Of a stretch of DNA of 64,000 nucleotides, positions 47,998 to 57,808 are shown one piece after another; the stretch's first letter is position 1, and every line of letters starts with the position of its first letter. Location: assembly GCA_016713925.1 (NCBI GenBank), contig JADJOH010000007.1, positions 1,165,501-1,229,500 of the forward strand, in the 5' to 3' direction. Source of the stretch: Bacteroidota bacterium (GTDB lineage Bacteria > Bacteroidota > Bacteroidia > AKYH767-A > OLB10). The notes beneath the pieces were generated by a model. It searched no databases, was not told where the DNA came from, and was given only the letters and a program-made list of their open reading frames with translations. The translations under genes were made by a program, and so were the position numbers.

Positions 47998-50022
47998 CTA
48001 ATTCCCGGACATTCCAATCAACTCCATAAAGGCCTCTTCATTCAATATTTTCACGCCAAGTTCAGTTGCCTTTTCCAATTTACTCGGACCACAATCACTA
48101 CCGGCAAGTAAAATGGACGTCTTCTTAGTCACACCTGAACCAACTTTTCCGGCATTTTCTTCAATTATGCGCTTATAATCTTCTCTGGAATGCTTTTCGA
48201 AAGTACCGGTAATAACAACAGTTAATCCTTTTAAGATTTCACTCACTTTAAGGGTTTGTTCGCTTTCGGAAATTTCAAATCTTAATCCGGCATTTTTAAG
48301 CCGATTGATTATTGTTCTGTTCTTTTCGTCTGCAAAATATTCCAATATACTTGCTGCTATTTTTTCTCCCACTTCAGGAGCCTCCATCAATTGAAACGAT
48401 GTGGCATGAGCTATAGCATCCATATTGTGAAAATGAAGTGCCAGCTTCTTTGCAACAGTATCGCCTACAAATCGAATTCCGATAGCGAATAATACTCTGC
48501 CAAATGGAACAGCTTTTGACTTGTTGATCCCATCAATAATATTTCCTGCAGATTTCTCTTTAAATCTATCCAGTTTCATAATAGCCTGCGCCGTCAGTGA
48601 ATAGATATCGGCAACATCTTTCAATAAGCCTTTTGCAACAAACAAATCAATAGTCTCAGAACCGAGTCCTTCAATGTTCATTGCTTTTCTGGAAGTAAAA
48701 TGTTCTATTCTCCCTCTAATTTGTGGCGGACAACCACTTTCGTTCGGGCAATAATGCTGGGCTTCCCCGTCTTTGCGAATAAGCTTAGTTCCGCATTCAA
48801 CACATTCTTCTATAAATCTCACGGGTTTCGCACCCTCTTTTCTTTTTGAAATATCAACTCCGGTAATCTTTGGGATAATTTCACCACCCTTCTCCACAAA
48901 AACGATGTCCTCATAATGCAAATTCAGTTTTTCAATTTGATCTGCATTATGAACAGAAGCCCTTTTCACAGTAGTTCCGGCAAGAAGTACAGGTTCGAGA
49001 TTAGCAACTGGAGTGATAGCCCCGGTTCTTCCCACCTGGTAACTAATGCTGAGCAGCCGGGTTGATACAGATTGAGCTTTATACTTGTAAGCAATGGCCC
49101 AGCGTGGTGATTTAGCAGTAAAACCGAGTTCTTCCTGTTGTCGGAAACTATTCACTTTCAATACTACGCCATCTATATCAAAAGGCAATTCTTCCCGGGC
49201 AGCTTCCCAATATGTAATATATTGAAACACCTCCTCTATACTTTTGCAAACACGTCTGTCTCCGGAAATTTTAAATCCCCAGGATGCTGCCTTTTGTAAT
49301 GACTCTTCATGAGTTGAAAAGGGTAACTGATCACCATAAACGGCATATAAAAAACAATCCAGCTTTCTTCTTGCCACTTCGGCACTATCCTGCAATTTCA
49401 AAGTACCTGCAGCAGAATTTCGCGGATTGGCAAAAGGCGTTTCTCCAATATCCACCCGCTCTTCATTAATTTTTTTAAATATGGCTAGCGGTAGAATAAT
49501 CTCTCCTCTGATCTCGATATTTTCAGGGTAATTATTCCCTCTTAATGTTAGCGGAATTGATTTGATCGTCTTTACATTCGATGTGACGTCATCTCCCTGT
49601 ACACCATCGCCCCGTGTTAAGGCTTGTACCAGTTTACCTTTAGAATAGGTAAGGCCAATGGCCACACCATCAAATTTTAGTTCACAAACATACTCCAGCG
49701 ACTCCCCGGCCAAAGTCTTTTCAATACGCTCATGGAATTCCCGTAAATCCTGTTCCGAATAGGTATTTCCCAGTGAAAGCATGGGATACTTATGTTTAAC
49801 AGTTTTAAAATCTTTCGTAATGGTTCCTCCAACCCGCTGAGTGGGTGAATCGGAAAGTTGTAAGTCCGGAAATTGTTTCTCAAGTGTGATTAATTCGTCT
49901 AAAAGCATATCAAAATCTCTGTCCGAAATTTCAGGTTCAGCTAATACATAATACTTGAAATTATGTTCATTTATCGCAGCAGTAAGTTCTATGATTTTTT
50001 TTTCAGCTGATTCCTTGTTCAT
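47998..50022 (-). CDS. ligA: NAD-dependent DNA ligase LigA
   Basis: The 674-residue protein has the NAD-binding Ia region (YYVLAEPEISDRDFD), the adenylation motif CELKFDGVAIGL, GDGVQGDD, the four-Cys zinc finger (CVECGTKL ... CPNESGCPP), a helix-hairpin-helix domain and a C-terminal BRCT domain (LKGLTVVITGTFEKHSRED). Length matches the family. It joins nicks in replication and repair. A hairpin-rich IS element lies just upstream. Confidence 0.97.
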   Translation of the reverse strand: MNKESAEKKIIELTAAINEHNFKYYVLAEPEISDRDFDMLLDELITLEKQFPDLQLSDSPTQRVGGTITKDFKTVKHKYPMLSLGNTYSEQDLREFHERIEKTLAGESLEYVCELKFDGVAIGLTYSKGKLVQALTRGDGVQGDDVTSNVKTIKSIPLTLRGNNYPENIEIRGEIILPLAIFKKINEERVDIGETPFANPRNSAAGTLKLQDSAEVARRKLDCFLYAVYGDQLPFSTHEESLQKAASWGFKISGDRRVCKSIEEVFQYITYWEAAREELPFDIDGVVLKVNSFRQQEELGFTAKSPRWAIAYKYKAQSVSTRLLSISYQVGRTGAITPVANLEPVLLAGTTVKRASVHNADQIEKLNLHYEDIVFVEKGGEIIPKITGVDISKRKEGAKPVRFIEECVECGTKLIRKDGEAQHYCPNESGCPPQIRGRIEHFTSRKAMNIEGLGSETIDLFVAKGLLKDVADIYSLTAQAIMKLDRFKEKSAGNIIDGINKSKAVPFGRVLFAIGIRFVGDTVAKKLALHFHNMDAIAHATSFQLMEAPEVGEKIAASILEYFADEKNRTIINRLKNAGLRFEISESEQTLKVSEILKGLTVVITGTFEKHSREDYKRIIEENAGKVGSGVTKKTSILLAGSDCGPSKLEKATELGVKILNEEAFMELIGMSGN

Positions 50023-50145
50023 TGTATATTACCAATAGGCCCGAAAATAGATCAATCGGGTGAATAAGTGTGTCTTTACTGCTAAATTACAATAATTACA
50101 AAGATTTTACAGTGATTTTATAATGTTTAAACATATAATTTGTAT

Positions 50146-50155
50146 AATTGGCATT
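50146..50155. repeat. Left target-site duplication of the IS4-family element
   Basis: AATTGGCATT here is repeated exactly at 51582-51591, on the other side of the element. A 10-base duplication is in the range made by IS4-group transposases. Confidence 0.9.
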
Positions 50156-51581
50156 CACTGTTGTCCGGTTAAAACAAAAGTCGGTTGTTCTGATAGTTGA
50201 ACTATCTGATTTCCAATTGAGGGTTGTTGAATAGAAGAAAGTAAGCCCTTGTTAAAATCACGAATCTTCGAAAAGAAGTATTTGTTTGGCTTGATGATCT
50301 TTGTTTCGTCGCAGAGCTTTTTCAGGAGAGGTTAAAAATTGCCATATATCGATATACGTGGCCAAATGCATTCGAATCATAGAGCTAAGATTAGAGAGTG
50401 ACCATATTCTTTTTTTTACTGATTTCTTGACTACTTTTATAAGTAAGTCAGCAATTAGAGAGCACCAGATTTGTATCCTTATTGCATTTTCAGAATCACC
50501 CAAAAAATACTTTAACTGATAATTTTGTTTTATGCTTTTAAAGGTAGTCTCTATTTGCCACCTTTTTTTGTACAATCCAGCTATATTAGAAGGACTAAAT
50601 CGCTCATGATTGGTAACAAATTCAAAATGCCGCTGCTTCTCCGTGTCCCAGAATAAAACTCTTCTTGCCAGAATTACTTCTGTACCTTTAAAAGTGCCTC
50701 GGCCTAATAAAATCTTTTGATCAGACAGGACACCTGCCTTTTTCTGTTTTTCATTCACATTAAATTCTTCTAATACTTGATAAACCGAATCACTTCTCAT
50801 TCTAGTCACCCACCATACCCCCTGTTCAGTCCATTTTTGCCATTGACGGTAGTTGAAATACCCTCTGTCAAAGACCAGTATTGAACCTTTTTCGGCTATT
50901 ACTTTTGAAAGGAAAACACGATCATTTTCCTTGGCCGGGGTTAAGTAAACTATATCGGGTATGCCATGAATTGGATTCAACATTACATGGGCCTTAACAC
51001 CTCCTTTGCGCTTCCCGTCTTTGGAAAAGCAACCGGCTCCACCCATCACGTCACTAAAGAGTTCAAACGTTGTAGAATCGATTAAAAGCAATCGGGAATC
51101 AATATCGTTGGATCTGCGGCTGTCCGGTAAACTGGATCTGGAATACATCTTCACTAAGTCATGGAATAACTGCTCGAAAAATTGAGCAGATCGCCGTTGA
51201 TTGGCCTCTGACAGGGTACTCCTTTTGGGGTATGATTTGACCCCCTAAATGTTTTAAGCGATGCTCCCAGGCCTGCATTCCGGTAACGACTTCTCTTATT
51301 GACGTACATCGTTGAAAAACACAGAACAACATGGACACCAAATGTTCATAGGTGCTAAAGCTTTTTACATACCGATTTGTTTGATAATGGCTTGACAGCC
51401 GAGACACCATCTCTCTGGGAATTAACTTTAAAAGCTGCGTAAAGATCGGCTGTCCGGTAAAACTTGTACTTTTGCTCATGATGATACTGTTTTAAGCGCA
51501 ACTCAAAACTAATCATCTTTAAGGGAGGAGAAATCTTCCCTTTTATTTTTTACATTTTTATACTTTCCCCGGACAACAGTG
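50156..51581. mobile_element. Complete IS4-family insertion sequence
   Basis: The 1426-bp element has 13-bp perfect terminal inverted repeats (CACTGTTGTCCGG at 50156-50168, CCGGACAACAGTG at 51569-51581). It is flanked by the 10-bp direct repeat AATTGGCATT. It encodes one transposase on the minus strand. It inserted between ligA and a secreted-protein gene, only 33 bases before that gene's start codon. Confidence 0.95.
50258..51479 (-). CDS. IS4-family transposase, frameshifted
   Basis: The N-terminal frame (51159-51479) is a DUF4372-type domain (FTQLLKLIPREMVSRL ... FQRCTSIREVVTGM). The second frame (50258-51154) holds the DDE core: LIDSTTFELFSD, ILVFDRGYFNYRQW, and the IS4 Y-(2)-R-(3)-E-(6)-K signature in YKKRWQIETTFKSIK. 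Removing one C from the five-C run at 51241-51245 joins the frames through HLGVKSYPKRSTLSEANQ to give a 406-residue protein. As sequenced it would be inactive. A programmed shift is unlikely because no slippery signal is known for this family. Confidence 0.9.
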
Positions 51582-51591
51582 AATTGGCATT
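51582..51591. repeat. Right target-site duplication of the IS4-family element
   Basis: This is the second copy of AATTGGCATT, directly after the right inverted repeat. Confidence 0.9.
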
Positions 51592-51614
51592 CCAAACCAA
51601 ATAATATATTAAAT

Positions 51615-52466
51615 ATGAAAAGAACCTTTACTCTAAGTTCAATATTTCTGGTAACCATTATTATTCTACTGCAGACCAGTGGAAATGAGGCGATCAGTAA
51701 CAACACTGGTGCTCCGGCCGGCAGGACAGGATCTCCATTTGACAATGCAACTTGTGCAGCATCAAATTGTCATGCCGGATCCGCGACTGTTTCACCAACA
51801 CAAATTATCAGTTCAAACATTCCTGTAACGGGCTATGTCCCCGGTCAGACTTACACGATAACGGCATCGCCTGCACAAACAGGAATCAATAAATATGGTT
51901 TCCAGATCTCGCCCATGAATGCCAGTGGTGCGTTACAGGGAAGTATTGTGGTTACAAACCCCTCTACTACTAAAATTGTCAGTACGAAATATATTACACA
52001 TACTTCAAGTGGTACAGCCGGAACAGGAGGACGAACATGGTCGTTCAATTGGGTAGCTCCTGTTGCGGGTACAGGGAATGTGACGTTTTATGGTGCTTTT
52101 AATTTCTCAAACGGAAATTCACAATCCAATGGTGACATCATCCGCACCAACACGCTCACGGTTTCCGAAGATCAGGGAACTGCAGGAATTTCTTCCGTAG
52201 AGGGTGATCCATTTAACACCATACTTTTTCCAAATCCCGTGATCAATGAGGCGACATTACGATTGAACCTGATCGATAATTCTCCGGTCAGCATTCAATA
52301 TCTCGATATCACCGGAAAGAGTCTTTCTGAAAAGATCACTTACACCGGCAGACCCGGTTTACAGGACTTTAATATTACGGTTCCTGCCCATTTAGAGACA
52401 GGAATTTACCGGTTACTGGTTAGCGTTGGTGATCAACAAGCATTGAAATCGTTCTATAAAAAATAA
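51615..52466 (+). CDS. Secreted choice-of-anchor V protein with T9SS sorting domain
   Basis: The start at 51615 (MKRTFTLSSIFLVTIIILLQ) opens a signal-type segment. The 283-residue protein has the family's N-terminal TGAPAGRTGSPFD followed by TCAASNCHAG, a reeler/choice-of-anchor V-like domain (ITASPAQTGINKYGFQIS ... TWSFNWVAP ... VTFYGAFNFSNG), and a sorting domain starting ILFPNPVINEATL. Relatives often carry a CxxCH haem motif in the cysteine region; here it is C-x4-C-H. An IS element lies in its leader, so expression is probably altered. Confidence 0.85.
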   Translation: MKRTFTLSSIFLVTIIILLQTSGNEAISNNTGAPAGRTGSPFDNATCAASNCHAGSATVSPTQIISSNIPVTGYVPGQTYTITASPAQTGINKYGFQISPMNASGALQGSIVVTNPSTTKIVSTKYITHTSSGTAGTGGRTWSFNWVAPVAGTGNVTFYGAFNFSNGNSQSNGDIIRTNTLTVSEDQGTAGISSVEGDPFNTILFPNPVINEATLRLNLIDNSPVSIQYLDITGKSLSEKITYTGRPGLQDFNITVPAHLETGIYRLLVSVGDQQALKSFYKK

Positions 52467-52480
52467 AAAGTCACTTCATC

Positions 52481-52518
52481 AAAAAAGGCTGATTCCGGAA
52501 GGGTCAGCCTTTTTTTTA
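52481..52518. terminator. Bidirectional terminator between convergent genes
   Basis: AAAAAAGGCTGA (52481-52492) pairs with TCAGCCTTTTTT over an 11-nt loop, followed by more T. It serves the plus-strand T9SS protein gene (ends 52466) and the minus-strand kup gene (ends 52533). Confidence 0.92.
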
Positions 52519-52532
52519 GTACTACGTTAATT

Positions 52533-54476
52533 CTAGTATACTCTGGTAAAACTATAGGAACCGGGTGGTGTTACGATCAGCGGCACTTTTTCAACTAGAA
52601 CCGTGCTGGAATCAAGTCCAAAAGCTTTTTCTTCGCTCAGGCTCATTCTCTTCATAAAAAAATATATATTCAGAATAAACTTTGTATAAAACTTAAGCGT
52701 GTTTTCGTAGGATAAAAATTTCTCCATAACAATAAAGCGGAAATCTCCTGCAAGATGTTCTTTATTCAGGGACGCATAGCGACTGGTAATGTCAACTTCT
52801 TTTCTTTCCACCAATTCCTGAACCACCTGACGAAACATGAGATTAATTCTCGGCTCAATGCGAAATCCGATTTTAAACCGCACATGTACAATTTTATCTT
52901 CTACCAATTCCTTCACACTATACTCCAGGGTATAAGGTTCATCTACAACATCTACATGCACTAGCCAGTAAACATCAGCCCGCTTAGGTTGCTTTTGAAG
53001 AATGGAGTAAATGATTTTATTTTCAACTTCCTTATCGGTTCTGGCGCTCGTCAAATAAACAAGATGAGTAGCGTATTTCGGGATAGTTTCATCCTTGCTC
53101 ACATCCGAGATGATTTCAAAATACTTCTCGAGCTTTACAAATTCAACCATGCCGGTTCTGATCTTTCGTGCTTCATACCATACCCACATGATAGCCACAA
53201 TTACTGCCAGAATGATTATAGTAACATATCCTCCATGAGAGAACTTACTGAGATTCGCCACCAGGAAAGCGATTTCTATGCACATTAAAACAACAAAAAT
53301 AAATCCAATCAATACCCGATTGTATTTTTTCAGATAGAGATAGTAGGTTAAAAGCAATGTTGTCATGAGCATTGTAATAATGATAGAAAGTCCATAAGCA
53401 GCTTCCATCTTCGACGATTGCTGGAAATAAAGTACGATTCCAATACATCCTAAACAGAGTAACCAGTTGATAGTGGGGATATATAACTGTCCTCTTAAAT
53501 CGGTGGGATATTCTATTCTTCCCTTTGGAAGAAAATCAAGGCGCATTCCTTCATTAATGAGTGTAAAAATACCACTGATAAAAGATTGACTGGCAACGAT
53601 TGCAGCAGAAGTGGCTATGATAATTCCGGTCAGTACAAACCAATCCGGCATCAGCGCATAAAAGGGTTTTATCCCTTCAATTGCTTTGCCGGTGTGATTT
53701 AAGAGCCAGGCGCCCTGTCCAAAATAATTTGCAAGTAAAGCTACCTTCACAAATCCCCAACTCACTCTGATATTATTCCTGCCACAATGTCCTAAATCAG
53801 TATATAAAGCTTCTGCTCCTGTAGTACATAAAAATACCGCACCGAGTATCCAGAAGCCCTCCGGATAGGAGGTAAGCAGGTGATATGCATAATAGGGATT
53901 TATTGCTTTAAATACAACCGGATTCTCAAAGATGGCAATCACTCCTAAGATTAATAACATCGAAAACCAAACCAACATGACCGGACCAAAAAATCGTCCA
54001 ACGAATCTTGTACCGAACTGTTGAATAAAAAACAAAGCAAAAATGATAAAGGTGACAATTGGAACAGTCGGAATATCCGGGTTGATTACTTTAAGTCCCT
54101 CAATAGCGGAAGAAACCGAAATAGGAGGGGTAATAATTCCATCTGCCAACAAAGCAGCCCCTCCAATCATAGCGGGAATGGCTAACCATTTGATATGCAT
54201 TTTGCGCACCAATGCATACAATGAAAAAATTCCGCCTTCACCTTTATTGTCAGCCCGAAGCGTGAGAATGATATACTTTAAGGTAGTCAGAATGGTTAGT
54301 GTCCAAAATACGCAGGAAAGCCCCCCTAAAACTAAACTTTCTTCAATCGGCTTTGATCCTATAACAGCACTCATCACGTAGAGTGGTGAAGTACCAATGT
54401 CGCCATACACTATTCCAAGTGTTACCAACATACCGGCAGTAGTAACTTTGGAGTGATTGATATGCCCGCTGGCCAT
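52533..54476 (-). CDS. kup: KUP-family potassium transporter
   Basis: The 647-residue protein opens with GIVYGDIGTSPLYVM, the KUP hallmark, and has about 12 membrane helices through residue ~450. Typical segments include LFFIQQFGTRFVGRFFGPVM and EALYTDLGHCGRNNIRVSW. A cytoplasmic tail of ~190 residues follows. KUP proteins are K+/H+ symporters of the inner membrane. Length matches the family. It converges with the upstream secreted-protein gene and is followed by its own terminator. Confidence 0.95.
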   Translation of the reverse strand: MASGHINHSKVTTAGMLVTLGIVYGDIGTSPLYVMSAVIGSKPIEESLVLGGLSCVFWTLTILTTLKYIILTLRADNKGEGGIFSLYALVRKMHIKWLAIPAMIGGAALLADGIITPPISVSSAIEGLKVINPDIPTVPIVTFIIFALFFIQQFGTRFVGRFFGPVMLVWFSMLLILGVIAIFENPVVFKAINPYYAYHLLTSYPEGFWILGAVFLCTTGAEALYTDLGHCGRNNIRVSWGFVKVALLANYFGQGAWLLNHTGKAIEGIKPFYALMPDWFVLTGIIIATSAAIVASQSFISGIFTLINEGMRLDFLPKGRIEYPTDLRGQLYIPTINWLLCLGCIGIVLYFQQSSKMEAAYGLSIIITMLMTTLLLTYYLYLKKYNRVLIGFIFVVLMCIEIAFLVANLSKFSHGGYVTIIILAVIVAIMWVWYEARKIRTGMVEFVKLEKYFEIISDVSKDETIPKYATHLVYLTSARTDKEVENKIIYSILQKQPKRADVYWLVHVDVVDEPYTLEYSVKELVEDKIVHVRFKIGFRIEPRINLMFRQVVQELVERKEVDITSRYASLNKEHLAGDFRFIVMEKFLSYENTLKFYTKFILNIYFFMKRMSLSEEKAFGLDSSTVLVEKVPLIVTPPGSYSFTRVY

Positions 54477-54515
54477 TTCCCGAATATATACTGATTAGCT
54501 TATTGGACGCTTTGA

Positions 54516-55757
54516 TTAGTTGTCCGCAATCTCTTTTCGTCTGCGTGATTTTTTTACGGGAGTAATATCCTTTACCGTTTCCTCAATAGTCGTTTCAAAA
54601 TCAGCCAACACGTTCATATAATAAATATAGGCATCGTAAGGAGAATCATATGGACTGAAGTACTTATGTACATCTCCATCGCTCCAGAACTTAGTACACA
54701 TGTAATAGAAATGGTCACTTGTCTGCATTTTGCCCCACACATCTATAAGGTCCTTATTTCCGGTGAGCAATACTTTTTCTTCCAACTGATAAATTCTTTT
54801 GGCGGCTTCTTTTTCCATAGCATTACTCAGCCAAGCACTAAGGTCGCGCTCAGCATCAGCCCAACTGGTAAATTCCGGAACATCATAAATATCTCTTACC
54901 TTGTACTGATCAGCGGCTTCAGATAAGGTTTTAAAATCAAAATCGGAATGTTTCATGATTTCCATGGGCAGGTGATCAAGAAAATCGAACACTCCTGTTT
55001 CTTCCCATTGATGTTCACCAAAGGTTTCATAATCCATGAAGAGATTCATGACCTCGCCATTTCCGGCAATCTTATGCACCCATGATGCGAAAGTATCGGC
55101 ATGCAAGGGCCATTCATTCCAATTCCGGTCACTAAAACGGAAGGCGATATCGTCAGAAAGTCTATAATTTTTCAAGAAGGATTTTATTTTCAAAGTACCG
55201 GCAGGTTGATATAAAAAGTTGGGAGTTCTGTTGCCGAGATGCCTGTCGACACCTTCACAAACAATGGCCTTGAATCCCATCTTCTCAATAAAAGAAGCCA
55301 GCTCATTGTTATAAATCAACTCCGTATTTCTAAAAACCTTGGGTGTCTGATTAAAATACAACTTGATTTTTTCTCTGTGCATTTCCACCTGACGTTTAAA
55401 TTCATCTTTCGAATAAATAAAACTAAGGGAGTGGTAATACGTTTCGGATAGAAATTCTACACAACCGGTTTTAGAAAGGTCAATAAACGACTGTAAAACG
55501 TCAGGGCGATGGTTTTCGAATTGCTCCAGGGCGGTTCCACTGATAGAGTAAGATACCTTGAATTTCCCTTTATGCCGGTTGATGAGATCGAGAATTTTCC
55601 GATTAGTTTTCAGGTAACATTTTTCTGAAACCTTATCCAGAATCAGCTTATTCTTTTCATCATCTTCATAAAAATGATCCTTCCCAATGTCAAAAAAGGA
55701 ATATCGTTTTAAACGGAAGGGTTGATGAACCTGGAAGTAGAAGCAAACAGATGGCAT
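54516..55757 (-). CDS. Glycoside hydrolase family 57 alpha-amylase-like enzyme
   Basis: The 413-residue protein has the GH57 motifs in order: VHQPFRL, the nucleophile-region FRNTELIYNNEL, and the acid-base MDYETFGEH. A C-terminal helical bundle follows. It probably acts on glycogen or maltodextrin inside the cell, since no signal peptide is seen. It lies 100 bases downstream of a GT4 glycosyltransferase on the same strand, a common Bacteroidota glycogen-associated pair. Confidence 0.9.
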   Translation of the reverse strand: MPSVCFYFQVHQPFRLKRYSFFDIGKDHFYEDDEKNKLILDKVSEKCYLKTNRKILDLINRHKGKFKVSYSISGTALEQFENHRPDVLQSFIDLSKTGCVEFLSETYYHSLSFIYSKDEFKRQVEMHREKIKLYFNQTPKVFRNTELIYNNELASFIEKMGFKAIVCEGVDRHLGNRTPNFLYQPAGTLKIKSFLKNYRLSDDIAFRFSDRNWNEWPLHADTFASWVHKIAGNGEVMNLFMDYETFGEHQWEETGVFDFLDHLPMEIMKHSDFDFKTLSEAADQYKVRDIYDVPEFTSWADAERDLSAWLSNAMEKEAAKRIYQLEEKVLLTGNKDLIDVWGKMQTSDHFYYMCTKFWSDGDVHKYFSPYDSPYDAYIYYMNVLADFETTIEETVKDITPVKKSRRRKEIADN

Positions 55758-55858
55758 AGCACAATTTCTTTATGAATGACGAATATACGGCAGAACGAGA
55801 AAAAAATAAAAAATGGAAACGCAGGTTATGAACAGAGCAGGGTGGAAGTAGTATTACC

Positions 55859-57208
55859 TCAAACCGGCTCCGGAATTAATTTAAACTTATTATACCCATC
55901 GATTACTTTTTTCGCAGAATTATCCCAGGATATATTAACGAGATCTTTATACGCATCGGCCTTCACATTTTCCACTAATACCGGATCATGTAAGAGGCTT
56001 AAAATATACCCGGCAGCTCTGTTGATGTCCCAATAATCGAATTTTAATGATCCATTCAATACTTCGGAAACGCCGGATTGCTTACTGATAACAGCCGGAA
56101 TTCCGAACTGAACAGCTTCAACTGCTGAAAGTCCAAATGGTTCCGATAGCGATGGCATCACATAAACATCCGCAATGGAAAGTAATTTTCTGACTTTATC
56201 CAAATTCAGAAATCCGGTCAGATGGAATCGATGCGCAATTCCTTTTTGAGCTGCTCTTTCGAGTAAGGGATTGAAATATTCGCCTGTTCCTGCCATTACA
56301 AACCGAACATTCTGATCCTTCTCAAGGACGCGCTCTGCAATGTCAACAAAGAATTCCGGACCTTTTTGTCTTGTTAATCTTCCAACAAAAAGAACCATTT
56401 TTTCTTTGAACATTTGTTCGCTTTTAAAAGGTTCAACGGGTCTGATACCATTATGAACCGGAACGATTTTACTCCAGGGGATATGGTAATAATCGTGAAT
56501 CACATGACCGGTAAAATTACTGACCGGCATTAGAATATCCGCATATTCCATCCCACGCTTCTCTACCTGATATACCCAGCCCTTACTTTGAGGACCACCT
56601 CTGTCCACTTCCAGAGAGTGGATATGCATAACCAATGGTTTTCCCGTTTTGGCTTTAATTTCCATACCGGCAATCATGGTCATCCAATCGTGTGCATGAA
56701 TAACATCAAAATCGAGAGAAAGAGCCAATTTGGCAGCCAGCTTACCGAAAATGGTAACCTTTTCGATGACATCTCCACCATAAAGGTCATCAATTTGAAA
56801 AACTTCAACGGTTTCATCTCCTATTTTAATGGCCTTCAGATATTGACTGGTTAAATTCTGCAGATCATGATGGGGTTCAAGGTTCCCGTTGTAATAGGGA
56901 TTTAAATGCGTATTTATAAAATGAACCTGTTTTACTTTTCGATACGAATCTGCATGACCGATATTCCTTAAAGTCTTCGCATCAATGGTATTTAATCCTA
57001 TAAGATTAAGATTTTTAACAACAAAATCAGGATTTGATTTTGGTATAATCATGGTCACATTGGAATACTTTGACATCGCAATGCATAAATCATGACAGGC
57101 AACACCCAATCCACCATTAATAACCGGAGGAAACTCCCATCCGAGCATTAATACTTTTGGGACGTATGCCGTTGACTCAGCTTGCTTAGAAAGGGGTTCA
57201 ATCACCAT
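55859..57208 (-). CDS. GT4-family glycosyltransferase (glycogen synthase-like)
   Basis: The 449-residue GT-B enzyme has KVLMLGWEFPPVINGGLGVACHDL at the start, a central VIHAHDWMTMIAGMEIK and IHSLEVDRGG. In the second half are LFVGRLTRQKGPEFFV and the donor-site SLSEPFGLSAVEAVQFGIPAV (EX7E). The start is at 57208; no shorter start fits better. With the GH57 enzyme downstream it probably handles alpha-glucan. GlgA-type activity with ADP- or UDP-glucose is inferred, not proven. Confidence 0.88.
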   Translation of the reverse strand: MVIEPLSKQAESTAYVPKVLMLGWEFPPVINGGLGVACHDLCIAMSKYSNVTMIIPKSNPDFVVKNLNLIGLNTIDAKTLRNIGHADSYRKVKQVHFINTHLNPYYNGNLEPHHDLQNLTSQYLKAIKIGDETVEVFQIDDLYGGDVIEKVTIFGKLAAKLALSLDFDVIHAHDWMTMIAGMEIKAKTGKPLVMHIHSLEVDRGGPQSKGWVYQVEKRGMEYADILMPVSNFTGHVIHDYYHIPWSKIVPVHNGIRPVEPFKSEQMFKEKMVLFVGRLTRQKGPEFFVDIAERVLEKDQNVRFVMAGTGEYFNPLLERAAQKGIAHRFHLTGFLNLDKVRKLLSIADVYVMPSLSEPFGLSAVEAVQFGIPAVISKQSGVSEVLNGSLKFDYWDINRAAGYILSLLHDPVLVENVKADAYKDLVNISWDNSAKKVIDGYNKFKLIPEPV

Positions 57209-57391
57209 GCACTTATTTTATAATGTTGCAAAATTAGTGAATAAGACACATGCAGAACTAAATTCAAACGATTTGTTTACGCCGGCCATGTTTAAAAGTA
57301 TTCCACTTGAAATGGGTCAGAATTCAACAATTTAAATTGTCGCAATTGCTAAAATCAATATCTTCATACCCTTATATTAATTATTCAATCC

Positions 57392-57808
57392 ATGCATTCT
57401 TTTCCTTACGTACGCACACTTGTTGTACAGGGTTCATTATTAATAATCAATGGATTAGCTACTTATGCGATCATTGGTGGAAAGGCTACCAAAATGATGC
57501 TTGCAGCTGTTCTATTGGGAATGGCATTATGGGTCGTTGCCTGGTTTTGCAACAAAAATCCTAAAGCCATTTGGGTAGGTTTAGGATTATCCTTTAGCGG
57601 TTTGTTGGTATTCACACAGCGAACCATCGCAAATTTCCTGTCTCTTATCGGAATTGTTCAGCATGAAATGAACCTGGATGCTTATAACAAATCCATCATG
57701 GTTGTGTTTTATATTCTAATGAGTTGCAGCTGTCTCTGTGGACTCATGTTATTATACACCTACTTACCGGAAAAGAAATTTAAAAATGTCAACAACGATA
57801 AAAATTAA
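57392..57808 (+). CDS. Small membrane protein of unknown family
   Basis: The 138-residue protein begins MHSFPYVRTLVVQGSLLIING and has four hydrophobic segments at about 10-28, 33-52, 60-78 and 103-126, with a basic end (PEKKFKNVNNDKN). No family is recognised. Its last 23 bases overlap the CDGSH gene, which suggests translational coupling. Confidence 0.55.
   Translation: MHSFPYVRTLVVQGSLLIINGLATYAIIGGKATKMMLAAVLLGMALWVVAWFCNKNPKAIWVGLGLSFSGLLVFTQRTIANFLSLIGIVQHEMNLDAYNKSIMVVFYILMSCSCLCGLMLLYTYLPEKKFKNVNNDKN

Noticed and set aside
50258..51479. Programmed frameshift in the IS4-family transposase
   Set aside because: The family normally has one frame, and the break is a one-base gain in a C-run like other probable sequence errors here.
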